In this document: piece after piece, positions 55,205-64,000 of the stretch
Layout: each line of letters begins with the position of its first letter
Position numbering within the stretch: the stretch's first letter is position 1
DNA from: Marinomonas rhizomae
Lineage (GTDB): Bacteria; Pseudomonadota; Gammaproteobacteria; Pseudomonadales; Marinomonadaceae
Assembly: GCF_024397855.1 (NCBI RefSeq)
Contig: NZ_CP073343.1
Coordinates: 3,038,001-3,102,000, forward strand
DNA length: 64,000 nucleotides
Direction of reading: 5' to 3'
Notes under the pieces: model-generated
Databases searched by the model: none
The model's input: only the letters and a program-made list of their open reading frames with translations
What the model was told of the DNA's origin: nothing
Position numbers and translations under genes: made by a program

Positions 55205-55900
55205 TTGCAGGGCAATCAATTTCCTAGTTTATTCCAGGCCAAGAGCCTTGAACTGATCAACGACCTTATACCGGTAAGCGGGTCTGTGTTTTTCTTGGTA
55301 CAGCCAGATATGAAACACCAAGGCACCTACCTTTCAAATGCTCCTTCTGATATTGAAAAAGCCTACAACTCAACCTACTTTGCAATTGATCCACTTCACC
55401 CAAGCCTCTTCAAGCACTCCAGCGAACGAATTGTCACGCTCAGCGCTCAAATCTCGACTGAACGTTTAATGAATCATCGCTACTATCTTGAATTTATGCA
55501 GAAGTACCAACACAGATACGTCTTAGACATGTTTTTCCGTAATTCGCGAAATGAAATTATTGCCGTTATTAGCTTATTAAGGACCCAGTTTCAAAACGAC
55601 TTTACCCAACAAGAAATTAAGCTAATGCATTCCGTTCATTCTTTCATGGAGTACAGCTTAAACTCGGTTTACCTTCCTAAACGAGATCAAGAGCGTACTG
55701 ATTTACAAACTCGATATAGCCTAACTGACAGAGAATTAGATGTATTAGAAATGCTTATATCAGGTGCCAGCAATAAAGAGATAGCCAAACACATAGAAAT
55801 GGGGTTAGCGACCTTGAAAACCCATTTGAACCATATTTTTAAAAAGACTGCCGTTCAATCCAGAACAGAGCTAACAGCCAAAATAATGTCTGAACTGTAA
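55205..55900 (+). CDS. LuxR-family regulator (autoinducer-binding-type domain)
   Basis: 231 residues from a TTG start with GGTGGTGA upstream; no ATG is near until codon about 38. N-terminal 160 residues match the autoinducer-binding fold in length and in FRNSRNEIIAVISLLR-type strands; the C-terminal helix-turn-helix is SLTDRELDVLEMLISGASNK, EIAKHIEMGLATLKTHLNHI. No luxI gene is nearby, so it is an orphan of the kind that senses plant or host-derived compounds. It is divergent from the kinase operon and probably regulates it. Confidence 0.82.
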   Translation: MQGNQFPSLFQAKSLELINDLIPVSGSVFFLVQPDMKHQGTYLSNAPSDIEKAYNSTYFAIDPLHPSLFKHSSERIVTLSAQISTERLMNHRYYLEFMQKYQHRYVLDMFFRNSRNEIIAVISLLRTQFQNDFTQQEIKLMHSVHSFMEYSLNSVYLPKRDQERTDLQTRYSLTDRELDVLEMLISGASNKEIAKHIEMGLATLKTHLNHIFKKTAVQSRTELTAKIMSEL

Positions 55901-56065
55901 ATAAAGGCTGCAAATTTTATAAGCTCCGCTTTCAATGCAAGCAACGCCTTATATAGACGACAGGCACTTGCTTGTTTTTGCCAGTTTGATAAAAAAACCT
56001 TTCTCGACACGCCGTAAATAATTAACATTCTGCCTTTGACTTTTTACCACTTAGGAACCTTTGCC

Positions 56066-56473
56066 ATGAGCCAGACAACGATTGAACTACTGCAAACCTA
56101 TTACGATGCCTTCAATGCTCAAGACATGGATACCTTTTTGTCTTTACTAACCGACGACGTTATTCACGACATAAATCAAGGCGACCGTGAAATAGGCAAA
56201 GATACCTTTGCAAGCTTCATGGAACGCATGAACAACAACTACAAAGAAACCATTGTTGATATCGTCGTCATGTCCAATCCTGCAGGCGACCGTGCAGCCG
56301 TTGAATTCACTGTATTAGGCGAATACATCGCCACCGACGAAGGCTTACCAGAAGCCAATGGCCAAACCTATAAACTGCCAGCTGGCGCTTTCTTCGACAT
56401 TCGCGATGGTAAAGTTGCACGTGTCACGAATTACTACAATCTAGAAGACTGGATAGCGCAAGTATCAGCGTAA
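56066..56473 (+). CDS. NTF2-like/SnoaL ketosteroid-isomerase-fold protein
   Basis: 135 residues from ATG 56066; the frame reaches TTG 56036 but lacks a start signal there. The cone-shaped NTF2 fold is suggested by IELLQTYYDAFNAQDMDTFL, LLTDDVIHDINQ and GKVARVTNYYNLEDW. Function of this subfamily is not fixed; catalysis or small-ligand binding are both possible. It begins a run with the acetyltransferase and hydrolase genes, spaced 46 and 15 bases apart. Confidence 0.8.
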   Translation: MSQTTIELLQTYYDAFNAQDMDTFLSLLTDDVIHDINQGDREIGKDTFASFMERMNNNYKETIVDIVVMSNPAGDRAAVEFTVLGEYIATDEGLPEANGQTYKLPAGAFFDIRDGKVARVTNYYNLEDWIAQVSA

Positions 56474-56519
56474 AGACACTGACTGATTAACAACTGATAA
56501 ACCGTAGAGCGAGCACCTT

Positions 56520-57110
56520 ATGCTGACATTTCAACGTTTATCCGGCTCTTCCCTGAACCAGTACATTGATGAACTGGCCCAGCTGCGTATGCGTGTCTTT
56601 CGTGACTTCCCATATCTTTATGATGGCGATACGCAATACGAAGCCCGCTACCTAAAAACCTATATTGAAGCCCCCAACAGCGTGATCGTATTGGCCTTTG
56701 ATGGCGATAAAATCGTTGGTGCTTCAACCGGTTTGCCTCTAGGTTATGAGACCGACGAAGTAACACAGCCATTTACAACGGCTGGTTACAATCTTGATGA
56801 GATTTTCTACTGTGGCGAATCGGTACTCTTACCTGAGTATCGTGGCCAAGGCGCAGGTGTGGCCTTTTTCGACCATCGCGAAGCCCATGCAAAAAGCTTA
56901 GAAGGCATAAAATACACTTGCTTTTGTGGCGTGCAACGCCCCGACAATCACCCAGCTCGCCCTACCAACTACCAACCACTGGATCAATTCTGGTCTAACA
57001 GAGGTTATGAGAAACGCCCAGAACTGGCCACTCATTTCAGCTGGAAAGAAATAGGTGAACAAGAAGAATCCCTTAAACCCATGACCTTTTGGATGAAGTC
57101 CTTGGCATGA
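56520..57110 (+). CDS. GNAT-family N-acetyltransferase
   Basis: 196 residues. The acetyl-CoA pyrophosphate loop is YRGQGAGVAFFDHREA, preceded by the strand GESVLLPEYRG. The substrate is a primary amine of unknown identity. The gene lies between an NTF2-like gene and a nitrilase-family gene on one strand, so the amine is likely an intermediate of this cluster. Confidence 0.85.
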   Translation: MLTFQRLSGSSLNQYIDELAQLRMRVFRDFPYLYDGDTQYEARYLKTYIEAPNSVIVLAFDGDKIVGASTGLPLGYETDEVTQPFTTAGYNLDEIFYCGESVLLPEYRGQGAGVAFFDHREAHAKSLEGIKYTCFCGVQRPDNHPARPTNYQPLDQFWSNRGYEKRPELATHFSWKEIGEQEESLKPMTFWMKSLA

Positions 57111-57125
57111 ACGAGATGACAGAAT

Positions 57126-57998
57126 ATGAGTGCATTTAAACTGGCGACGGCACAATACGACATTAGCTTTTTCACACAATGGGAAGAATTTGTTGACAAA
57201 CTAGAAAGCTGGGTATCGAATGCCGCTAAACAAAATGCCAAACTATTGGTGTTCCCCGAGTACGGCAGCATGGAACTGGCCTCGCTGTTTGGCGAAGCCG
57301 TTTACAGTGACTTGCAGAAACAGCTTCACGCCATGCAAACCCTATTACCAAAGTGGCATGACCTGCATGAAGAATTGGCAACACGCTATAACGTATTCAT
57401 CCTCGCCAGTAGTTTCCCTACCCAGCAGAATGACGGTCGATTTTTAAATCGCGCACATTTTTTTGGCCCTGCTGGCCTAATTGATTATCAAGATAAATTG
57501 ATGATGACGCGCTTTGAAAACGAGCAATGGCACATCAGCGGTGGCGAACAGATCAAGGTTATTGATACCGACCTTGGCCGCATTGGCATTCATATTTGCT
57601 ATGACTCCGAATTCCCCATGATCGCCAACCAACAAGTAGCAGCGGGAGCAGATCTTCTATTGGTGCCAAGCTGCACAGACACTCAAGCAGGCTTTCACCG
57701 TGTACGAATAGGCTGCCAAGCTCGCGCTTTAGAAAACCAATGCTATGTGGTGCAATCCCCTACCATTGGCAACGCGCCTTGGTCTGAAGCTGTAGACGTG
57801 AATACCGGCCGTGCCAGCGTCTATACACCAGTGGATTATGGTTTTCCTGATAATGGCATATTAGTAGAAGGCAAAGACAATGAAGCTGGCTGGGTTTACG
57901 CCACTGTCGACCTAACCGAAATCGCCCGCATTCGTGAAGAAGGCCAAGTGTTTAACTACCGCGACTGGCCCAAGCAATTTGACCTAAAAGGCCTATAA
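57126..57998 (+). CDS. Carbon-nitrogen hydrolase (nitrilase superfamily)
   Basis: 290 residues. The Glu-Lys-Cys triad is visible: Glu in LLVFPEYGSME, Lys in LIDYQDKLMM and Cys in IGIHICYDSEFPM. These enzymes hydrolyse amides, carbamoyl compounds or nitriles. The gene starts 15 bases after the acetyltransferase, and the pair could acetylate an amine and later remove an amide or carbamoyl group. Exact substrate not predictable. Confidence 0.88.
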   Translation: MSAFKLATAQYDISFFTQWEEFVDKLESWVSNAAKQNAKLLVFPEYGSMELASLFGEAVYSDLQKQLHAMQTLLPKWHDLHEELATRYNVFILASSFPTQQNDGRFLNRAHFFGPAGLIDYQDKLMMTRFENEQWHISGGEQIKVIDTDLGRIGIHICYDSEFPMIANQQVAAGADLLLVPSCTDTQAGFHRVRIGCQARALENQCYVVQSPTIGNAPWSEAVDVNTGRASVYTPVDYGFPDNGILVEGKDNEAGWVYATVDLTEIARIREEGQVFNYRDWPKQFDLKGL

Positions 57999-58056
57999 AT
58001 AAATCCCGATGCAGCTATTTTAGCCTTGGGATTGTTTCATCCGACTATGCAAAGAG

Positions 58057-58722
58057 TCATATTGGTTTGTAAGTAACCTTCATCTTAACGGAAGTATTGC
58101 CTTCAAATGTGTGTGAAAAAGAGCGAGGTTCGCTAGCAAAGATATCAATAGCCTGCAATTGCTGGCCTATCGTTCGAAAGGTGTAAGCGGATGAATAACT
58201 TAATAGAAAACTAGCCTGCAAAATACTATCTCGCTTTCTATCTAACTCACAATCGACTTCAAATTTATACACGTCGCCAACGTACAAGGTCTCAGTAATA
58301 GGCCTAGCTTCACATGAGGCGTCTCTTTCTAAGATCACAATATCGGATATCATGACTCGCACAGGGTCTTTTTTCGACTGAGAAACCGCCCTCGCGTCAT
58401 TGGATTTATCGATATTCTTTAGCAGCCACCTATCCAAGCTCAAAATATTATCGATGTAATCTTGCTTGGTAAAAGCGATTGTAATGTGTGGCGCTTTCAC
58501 TTTTTCGCCTGTCACCAACTGGATGAATGAAGAGATTCCAGATGCGGTATGCAAATTATCCGCACTCAACTTTTTCAAGTCTCCCCTTTCCATCAACGCC
58601 ATTTCATCTCGGCTAAGTTGAGGAAAAATAGATCCATCGATTTTGGGGAAGGTCAGCACCTCAGCGAACAAGACTCGGCTGGATACTAATAGAAAAACAA
58701 ACAACGCCACTCGACCAGCCAT
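58057..58722 (-). CDS. Hypothetical secreted protein
   Basis: 221 residues from ATG 58722 (AGGA 6 bases upstream); the frame continues to 58773 but the shorter start gives a clean signal peptide (GRVALFVFLLVSSRVLFA). The mature part is mixed alpha/beta with no recognised motif, two cysteines in ERDASCEARP and EVDCELDRK, which could form a disulfide, and a C-terminal NTSVKMKVTYKPI strand. Function unknown. Confidence 0.65.
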   Translation of the reverse strand: MAGRVALFVFLLVSSRVLFAEVLTFPKIDGSIFPQLSRDEMALMERGDLKKLSADNLHTASGISSFIQLVTGEKVKAPHITIAFTKQDYIDNILSLDRWLLKNIDKSNDARAVSQSKKDPVRVMISDIVILERDASCEARPITETLYVGDVYKFEVDCELDRKRDSILQASFLLSYSSAYTFRTIGQQLQAIDIFASEPRSFSHTFEGNTSVKMKVTYKPI

Positions 58723-59040
58723 CTTACATCCTATAAATAATTTCCATGGAAAGCAGGATAGCAAAAACCACAAAATAAATACTGACCTTTTATCGTTTTC
58801 AATCCTGCCTCATACAGATTTGCACGAGTTTATTCGTTCATAACAACTATGATTTGATTACCCACGCCATTCGAATCGAATTTTGATTTGAATGCGCACT
58901 CCATTCGAATTATCAACGGCTATATCTATGCCATTTACACTAATCATTAATCCCAAAAAAAAGAAACTCCTAAGTTGCCTTAAAACAAAATAGCAACTAA
59001 TATATTTCTATTCCAGAAAAAGCAACTTATTAGTTTCCTT
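58723..59040. other. Intergenic region before hipBA
   Basis: 318 bases. Besides the three operator-like copies (58963-59037), a twice-seen CCATTCGAAT motif at 58867-58908 is present. No gene seen. Confidence 0.45.
58963..59037. promoter_or_regulatory. Three operator-like repeats upstream of hipB
   Basis: GAAACTCCTAAGTTGC (58963-58978) is followed by two inverted copies, GCAACTAATATATTTC (58993-59008) and GCAACTTATTAGTTTC (59022-59037). Consensus GAAACTNNTAAGTTGC. HipB proteins bind repeated operators at their own promoter, so these are probable autoregulatory sites. Confidence 0.6.
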
Positions 59041-59388
59041 ATGATGAATCTACTACAGCAAATCAAACATCGTCGTTTAGTACTGAAACTCAAGCAGAAT
59101 GACATGCCTATGCGTATTGGTATTTCTAGGCAGCAGTACCAACGGCTTGAAGCAAAAGGCAATCCAAGACTCGATACTCTTGAACTGATTGCCAAGGGTC
59201 TCAATAGCGACGTCATGCTGATTCCAAAAGAAAAGCTGAATGCTGTTTTAGCTGTTCTTGAAAGTGATGGTAACAACACATCTTTACCGCACAAACAGCC
59301 TGATCATTCTGATGAACAAAAACAACTATCGGATGACCCATGGAAAGGATTACTAGAAGATGGAGACGAATATGACAACGGAAATTAG
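59041..59388 (+). CDS. hipB: HipB-like antitoxin, XRE-family DNA-binding protein
   Basis: 115 residues. A helix-turn-helix spans about residues 10-60 (LKQNDMPMRIGISRQQYQRL, LDTLELIAKGL). The C-terminal 40 residues are polar and disordered-looking, as in antitoxins. It would neutralise the following HipA kinase and repress the operon through the repeats upstream. It overlaps hipA by 17 bases. Confidence 0.8.
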   Translation: MMNLLQQIKHRRLVLKLKQNDMPMRIGISRQQYQRLEAKGNPRLDTLELIAKGLNSDVMLIPKEKLNAVLAVLESDGNNTSLPHKQPDHSDEQKQLSDDPWKGLLEDGDEYDNGN

Positions 59389-60625
59389 TGTCCTTAAGTT
59401 GACGTTACATGGCCATCTAGTGGGGTATTTGGCAGGGGCAAAGAATGGACGTAATGTTTTACATTTTGCTGAAAGCTTTCAATCTAATATAGCGCGCCCC
59501 ACTTTTAGCTTAACTACACATCCAAATTTTCCACGTTCCAATAAAATGCTATCTGAGCCATGGGCGACAAACCAACGCCTGCACCCTATTTTGTCTAATC
59601 TATTGCCTGAAGGTTCATTGCGGGAACTAATCGCTCAAGGGCTCAAAACCCATGTTGATAATGAGTTCCATATTTTGTCTTATCTGGGTATGGATTTACC
59701 TGGTGCATTAGTCGCTGAACCGATGGAGCCTGAAGATGTGCCTCTACATTTATTCTCATCTCATGGCCAAGTAAAAGCAGTTAAATTCGACAAACTCAGC
59801 CAAGAAAACAAATTCTCCTTGGCAGGCGTTCAGATGAAGTTTTCCATGAAGGAAAAAGACGGTCGATACAACCTATCGAAAGGCAATGTGCTTGGCGATT
59901 GGATTGTGAAAACACCCTCTACTAAACACAAAGAAGTGCCTGCCAACGAGTTCACAGCCATGACTCTCGCTTCCCTCATTGGCGTAGATATTCCTGAAAT
60001 AAAATTGGTCGAGATAGACCAATTAGATAACCTTCCACAAATCAATCTTCCTGATGAAAAATTGGCCTTCGCCATAAAGCGATTTGACCGACATAACGAC
60101 CAACGTATTCACATGGAAGACTTTGCTCAAGTTCTTGTGAAGTACCCACATGAAAAATACAATTCAGGCAACTACGAACAAATAGCAAAAATCCTGTATC
60201 AGTTTTCTGGTGATGGTCTAAATGACGCCCAACAACTTGCCCGTCGTTTACTCGCCAACATCCTATTAGCAAACGGCGACGCCCATTTGAAAAACTGGAG
60301 CTTACTGTATTCAGATCAAGTCACCCCCAGACTCTCGCCAGCTTACGACATAGTTACCACTAGCGTTTATATTGAAAACGAACAGCACTTTGCCCTTAAC
60401 CTCGCAAAGACAAAAGCTTGGTACGATGTCTCCTATAAACACTTTGAACATTGGGCTACTAAATCAGATATTCCATGGCGAGCAATCAAACCACATTTGG
60501 ACGATGCAATAGAAAAAGCCAGAACACTTTGGCCGAACGCGCTAAAAGACCTACCAATGAATGAAGATCACAAACAACAGCTAAGACAACATTGGCAAAG
60601 GCTTCATGAGGATTTTCGAGTTTAA
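59372..60625 (+). CDS. hipA: HipA-family serine/threonine kinase toxin
   Basis: 417 residues from ATG 59372, with GGAG 7 bases upstream; ATG 59360 is in frame. The N-terminal HipA domain (about 1-110) precedes the kinase core: LAGVQMKFSMK near 150, AIKRFDRHNDQRIHMEDF, catalytic Asp303 in LANGDAHLKNWSLLY, and Asp326 in LSPAYDIVTT. HipA phosphorylates glutamyl-tRNA synthetase in E. coli and causes growth arrest; the target here is unknown. The kinase residues look intact, so the toxin may be active. Confidence 0.9.
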   Translation: MTTEISVLKLTLHGHLVGYLAGAKNGRNVLHFAESFQSNIARPTFSLTTHPNFPRSNKMLSEPWATNQRLHPILSNLLPEGSLRELIAQGLKTHVDNEFHILSYLGMDLPGALVAEPMEPEDVPLHLFSSHGQVKAVKFDKLSQENKFSLAGVQMKFSMKEKDGRYNLSKGNVLGDWIVKTPSTKHKEVPANEFTAMTLASLIGVDIPEIKLVEIDQLDNLPQINLPDEKLAFAIKRFDRHNDQRIHMEDFAQVLVKYPHEKYNSGNYEQIAKILYQFSGDGLNDAQQLARRLLANILLANGDAHLKNWSLLYSDQVTPRLSPAYDIVTTSVYIENEQHFALNLAKTKAWYDVSYKHFEHWATKSDIPWRAIKPHLDDAIEKARTLWPNALKDLPMNEDHKQQLRQHWQRLHEDFRV

Positions 60626-60697
60626 GCGTTTTAGGAAATCGTTTTTTGGGAGGTCAGTAAAATAAGCAGAAGAGGCTTTATCGTTTTCAGATACAAA

Positions 60698-60739
60698 AAA
60701 GCCCCGACGTTGTGAATTATCACAAACTGTCGAGGCTTT
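60698..60739 (-). terminator. Terminator after tRNA-Val
   Basis: Read on the reverse strand, AAAGCCTCGACAGTTTGTGA pairs with TCACAACGTCGGGGCTTT, with two mismatched positions, and is followed by a run of T. It ends the tRNA transcript and can also close hipBA. Confidence 0.75.
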
Positions 60740-60774
60740 CTGTTATTACTTACTTTTTATTGTTACTTAAATAG

Positions 60775-60851
<77 letters not shown>

Positions 60852-60933
60852 AAAAAGTGTTGGCTATTATACGCAGAGGTTTGCTTTTGACAAGCCCTCG
60901 TTGATATTTTTTGAAGCCTTTGTTTTAAAACCA

Positions 60934-61122
60934 TTATTCACTGACAGGTACGAGTAGTTCATGACCAATCACTTCGTCAATTAAGCCGTAAGGCACTTTG
61001 TATTTTTTGTCTTTAAATCGAACCAGTGCGTAGTCGTAGCACATCTCAATTACGGTGCAGTTGACGATAACGCCGTTGTCAATAACACGGATAATGTTGT
61101 AATTTCTTAAGGTAATCGCCAC
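60934..61122 (-). CDS. Small hypothetical protein
   Basis: 62 residues from GTG 61122, chosen over the in-frame 61152 because AGGAGAT stands 4-5 bases before it and the longer frame would overlap uvrB. The sequence is a compact, beta-rich protein with VIDNGVIVNCTVIEMCYDYA and YKVPYGLIDEVIG. It follows uvrB on the same strand after 19 bases. No family recognised. Confidence 0.5.
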   Translation of the reverse strand: MAITLRNYNIIRVIDNGVIVNCTVIEMCYDYALVRFKDKKYKVPYGLIDEVIGHELLVPVSE

Positions 61123-61141
61123 GCTTATCTCCTGCCTTCTA

Positions 61142-63166
61142 TCATTCACCAACGTCTTTTAGTTTTTTCTGTAGTTGACGAATTTGGTCACGGTAACCTG
61201 CCGCCAATTCAAACTTCAACTCTTCCGATGCCAGCATCATTTCTTTTTGCAGCTGAATCATAGCTTTGCGCACTTGAGCAACGTCTTCCATGCTTTCCAC
61301 TTGGTAATCTTTTGCTGTCTCGGCCACTTTCTTGGTTTTGCTGCCGCGCTTGCCCGCTCCTGGGTTGTACGCCCCTTCCATGATGTCTTCGACAGATTTA
61401 GTAATGCCTGTTGGCGTAATGCCATGCTCTTCGTTGTGAGCTTGCTGTTTTTCTCGACGTCGATTCGTTTCGCTAATCGCCCGATCCATAGAACCAGTAA
61501 TGCGGTCTGCATACAAAATGGCTTTACCATTAACGTTACGGGCAGCACGACCAATGGTCTGAATCAGTGATTTCTCCGATCGTAAGAAGCCTTCTTTATC
61601 GGCATCAAGAATCGCCACTAGGCTGACTTCTGGAATATCCAAACCTTCTCGCAATAAGTTGATCCCGACTAAGACATCAAACTCACCAAGACGCAGATCT
61701 CGAATAATCTCTACGCGCTCAACGGTATCAATATCAGAATGTAAATAACGCACACGAACGCCATGATCACTCAAGTAGTCACTTAAATCTTCCGCCATGC
61801 GTTTAGTTAGCGTCGTCACCAGAACGCGCTCACCAATCGGTGTTCGTAGATTAATTTCAGACAACAAGTCGTCCACCTGAGTCGCCACAGGTCGAACTTC
61901 TAGAATTGGATCTATCAAGCCAGTCGGACGAACAATTTGCTCTACTACCCAGTCTTGATGCTCTTCTTCGTATTTGCCCGGTGTGGCTGAAACAAAGATA
62001 GTTTGCGGTTTAATCTGCTCCCATTCTTCGAATCGCATAGGACGATTATCCAGAGCAGAAGGCAATCGGAAGCCATATTCAACAAGGTTCTCTTTACGTG
62101 ATCTGTCACCTTTGTACATGGCGCCAATCTGCGACACGGTAACGTGGGATTCATCGATTACCAACAAGGCATTCGCTGGTAAATAATCAAATAATGTTGG
62201 CGGTGGTGAACCTTCTTCTCGACCCGATAAGTAGCGCGAATAGTTTTCGATGCCGTTGCAGTAGCCAAGCTCTTGCATCATTTCTAAATCGTATCGCGTA
62301 CGCTGATCAAGGCGTTGCATTTCCACTAATTTGTTCAGTGATTTTAGCTGTTCAAGGCGCTGATCCAATTCCACTTTAATGCGTTCAATCGCCGCTTGTA
62401 CGGTTTCTTTTGGTGTCACGTAGTGCGTTTTCGGGTAAATCGTCACTCGAGGCACTTTGCGAATGGTCTTGTTGGTTAACGGATCAATCATCGACAAAGT
62501 TTCGACTTCGTCATCAAATAGTTCGATACGAATCGCCGTGTCTTCCGAGTCCGCTGGAAATACCTCAATCACATCACCACGCACACGAAAGTTACCACGC
62601 TCTAATACCAAATCGTTGCGGCTGTATTGCAGTTCTGCCAAACGACGCAACACATCGCGTTGATCAATACGATCACCACGATCAAGATGCAACATCATTT
62701 TTAAATAAGATTGCGGATCACCCAAACCATAAATCGCTGACACGGTGGCAACGATAATAACGTCTTCACGCTCTAGTAAGGCTTTAGTCGCCGACAGGCG
62801 CATTTGCTCAATGTGCTCATTGACTGAGGCGTCTTTTTCGATAAAGGTATCAGACGCAGCCACATAAGCTTCTGGCTGATAATAATCGTAGTAGGAAACA
62901 AAATATTCTACGGCGTTATTGGGAAAGAACTCTTTGAATTCGCCGTAAAGCTGTGCCGCCAAGGTTTTGTTATGCGCCATAACTATAGTTGGACGCTTTA
63001 CTTGCGAGATCACATTGGCAATGGTGTAGGTTTTACCTGAGCCAGTTACCCCAAGTAAGGTTTGGTGGGCCAAGCCCGACTCGACTCCACTAACAAGTTT
63101 CTCAATGGCTTTAGGCTGATCGCCTGCGGGTGAATAAGATGAAACAACCTGAAACTCGTGCGACAC
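61142..63166 (-). CDS. uvrB: Excinuclease ABC subunit B
   Basis: 674 residues, typical for UvrB. Walker A is [10 protein letters not shown] near residue 40, the beta-hairpin region [11 protein letters not shown] near 93, the helicase DEAD-like motif [10 protein letters not shown], motif [11 protein letters not shown], and the UVR (UvrC-binding) motif at the C-terminus. It verifies DNA damage within the UvrABC nucleotide excision repair complex. No convincing LexA box was seen upstream. Confidence 0.97.
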   Translation of the reverse strand: MSHEFQVVSSYSPAGDQPKAIEKLVSGVESGLAHQTLLGVTGSGKTYTIANVISQVKRPTIVMAHNKTLAAQLYGEFKEFFPNNAVEYFVSYYDYYQPEAYVAASDTFIEKDASVNEHIEQMRLSATKALLEREDVIIVATVSAIYGLGDPQSYLKMMLHLDRGDRIDQRDVLRRLAELQYSRNDLVLERGNFRVRGDVIEVFPADSEDTAIRIELFDDEVETLSMIDPLTNKTIRKVPRVTIYPKTHYVTPKETVQAAIERIKVELDQRLEQLKSLNKLVEMQRLDQRTRYDLEMMQELGYCNGIENYSRYLSGREEGSPPPTLFDYLPANALLVIDESHVTVSQIGAMYKGDRSRKENLVEYGFRLPSALDNRPMRFEEWEQIKPQTIFVSATPGKYEEEHQDWVVEQIVRPTGLIDPILEVRPVATQVDDLLSEINLRTPIGERVLVTTLTKRMAEDLSDYLSDHGVRVRYLHSDIDTVERVEIIRDLRLGEFDVLVGINLLREGLDIPEVSLVAILDADKEGFLRSEKSLIQTIGRAARNVNGKAILYADRITGSMDRAISETNRRREKQQAHNEEHGITPTGITKSVEDIMEGAYNPGAGKRGSKTKKVAETAKDYQVESMEDVAQVRKAMIQLQKEMMLASEELKFELAAGYRDQIRQLQKKLKDVGE

Positions 63167-63438
63167 GGATATCTTCCCTTAGCTTTACAATCGACTCAAT
63201 AGATTAACAAATTTTGCTAGAGACGTCTGGTATTTCCATCATTCATAATAACTTGATGCAAAGCTCCCTCTTTACTAGAAAAACCACCAATATTCGGCTT
63301 TACCAATTTGGTCACCATATATAATATAAAGAAATATTCTTATAACAAATTAAATCACTTACATTAGAAAATCAGCTTTGCGCTCTTATGAGGCATGATT
63401 ACCTGTCACCTAATCGAGATACTGTTTAAGCGAGTTAT
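63167..63438. other. Divergent intergenic region uvrB / SulP gene
   Basis: 272 bases, AT-rich, with both promoters. Searched by eye for a LexA palindrome of the CTGT-N8-ACAG type; none seen. Confidence 0.45.
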
Positions 63439-64000
63439 ATGACTAAATTGGAAAAATACTTTCCAGCAATGGCTTGGCTAAAAGGCTATTCACGAGAAGA
63501 TATGCAAACGGATGCGATGGCCAGCTTCATTGCAACCATTCTATTAATCCCACAGAGCATGGGTTACGCCTTACTTGCAGGGCTACCCGCTGTCGTCGGC
63601 TTATACGCTGGCATCATTCCCTCTATTCTGTATTCTCTTTTTGGTACTAGCCGCACTCTCGCTGTAGGCCCGGTTGCTGTCACTTCAATGATGACGGCAA
63701 CGATTGCCATGCCATTCGCGTTACCCGGAAGCGAAAACTATGCCGCTATCGCCATGATGCTGGCATTTTTATCCGGTGTCTTTTTGATTTTGATGAGTCT
63801 GTTAAAAATGGGCTTTTTGTCTAACTTACTCAGTCATCCGGTTATTTCTGGTTTCATAAGCGCTTCTGCTATTTTGATTGCGGTTGGGCAGTTCAAGCAT
63901 TTAATTGGTGTTCAAGCTCATGGTAACAATCTTATTGAGCTCGCCCAAAGTATGATGTTGCATATCAATGACATCAATCTACCCACTATTGCTCTAAGTG
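63439..64000 (+). CDS. SulP-family anion transporter (3' end cut by window)
   Basis: Frame open from ATG 63439 to the window edge, 187 codons; full SulP proteins have 500-600 residues. The N-terminal LPQSMGYALLAGLPA-type signature (here LIPQSMGYALLAGLPAVVGL) and LFGTSRTLAVGPVAVTSMM are diagnostic. It imports sulfate, bicarbonate or another anion with Na+ or H+. A C-terminal STAS domain would be expected beyond the window. Confidence 0.92.
   Translation, partial: MTKLEKYFPAMAWLKGYSREDMQTDAMASFIATILLIPQSMGYALLAGLPAVVGLYAGIIPSILYSLFGTSRTLAVGPVAVTSMMTATIAMPFALPGSENYAAIAMMLAFLSGVFLILMSLLKMGFLSNLLSHPVISGFISASAILIAVGQFKHLIGVQAHGNNLIELAQSMMLHINDINLPTIALS

Noticed and set aside
63167-63438. Possible LexA/SOS box upstream of uvrB
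   Set aside because: No sequence close to CTGT-N8-ACAG was found in the region.

Overview
The window reads as chromosome of a marine gammaproteobacterium, most likely Marinomonas (Oceanospirillales). This is inferred from the moderately low G+C, the tRNA and uvrB sequence style, a complete-looking DMSP catabolic (ddd) cluster of the kind known from Marinomonas, and the density of transport and catabolic genes. No rRNA, CRISPR array or intact insertion sequence was seen. Most of the window is an accessory catabolic region with many small divergent units, each with its own regulator.

Layout. 1-3512: tripartite tricarboxylate transporter (TTT) 1 with a divergent GntR-type regulator. 3821-6790: membrane protein, patatin-like lipoprotein and aldehyde dehydrogenase. 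6791-7474: decayed DNA with hairpins. 7475-16323: DMSP cluster dddD / dddB-dddC / dddR plus a BCCT carrier; an apparently decayed second BCCT gene lies between dddD and dddB. 16845-18586: SDR and AraC regulator. 18678-22387: LysR regulator divergent from a three-gene operon (Fe(II)/2OG dioxygenase, HD-domain diiron oxygenase, PLP enzyme) that resembles the TmpA/TmpB and PhnY/PhnZ phosphonate-oxidising pairs. 22656-28970: chemoreceptor-like protein, TTT system 2 with a UspA protein and an aldehyde dehydrogenase. 29343-35489: aromatic hydroxylation block (two-component flavin monooxygenase, HpaR-like MarR regulator, luciferase-like oxidoreductase, 3-hydroxybenzoate 4-monooxygenase-like enzyme). 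35585-37859: LuxR regulator and PLP decarboxylase. 38216-42253: LysR and TTT system 3. 42797-49255: semialdehyde dehydrogenase, AraC regulator, outer-membrane MetA-type channel, MFS carrier, amidase. 49322-52607: LysR plus beta-hydroxyaspartate-cycle-like aldolase and iminosuccinate reductase, followed by a dehydratase gene wrecked by an internal deletion. 52729-57998: kinase/phospho-lyase pair, LuxR regulator, NTF2-like protein, acetyltransferase and nitrilase-family hydrolase. 58057-60625: secreted protein and a HipBA toxin-antitoxin pair. 60775-64000: tRNA-Val, a small gene, uvrB and the start of a SulP transporter.

How it works together. DMSP would be imported by the BCCT carrier, cleaved by DddD to DMS and 3-hydroxypropionyl-CoA, and oxidised by DddB and DddC towards acetyl-CoA. 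Three TTT systems would bring in carboxylates or aromatic acids. A shared palindrome, TTAACATGTTAA or a near variant, occurs at four promoters (29156, 31645, 33409, 42652) and suggests one MarR/HpaR-controlled regulon joining the aromatic monooxygenases, the regulator itself, the semialdehyde dehydrogenase and perhaps TTT system 3. The most promising candidates for undescribed biology are the two-oxygenase/PLP-enzyme operon (19677-22387) and the kinase/phospho-lyase plus hydrolase block (52729-57998). Two pseudogenes (10475-10631 and 52412-52607) show pathways being rebuilt.
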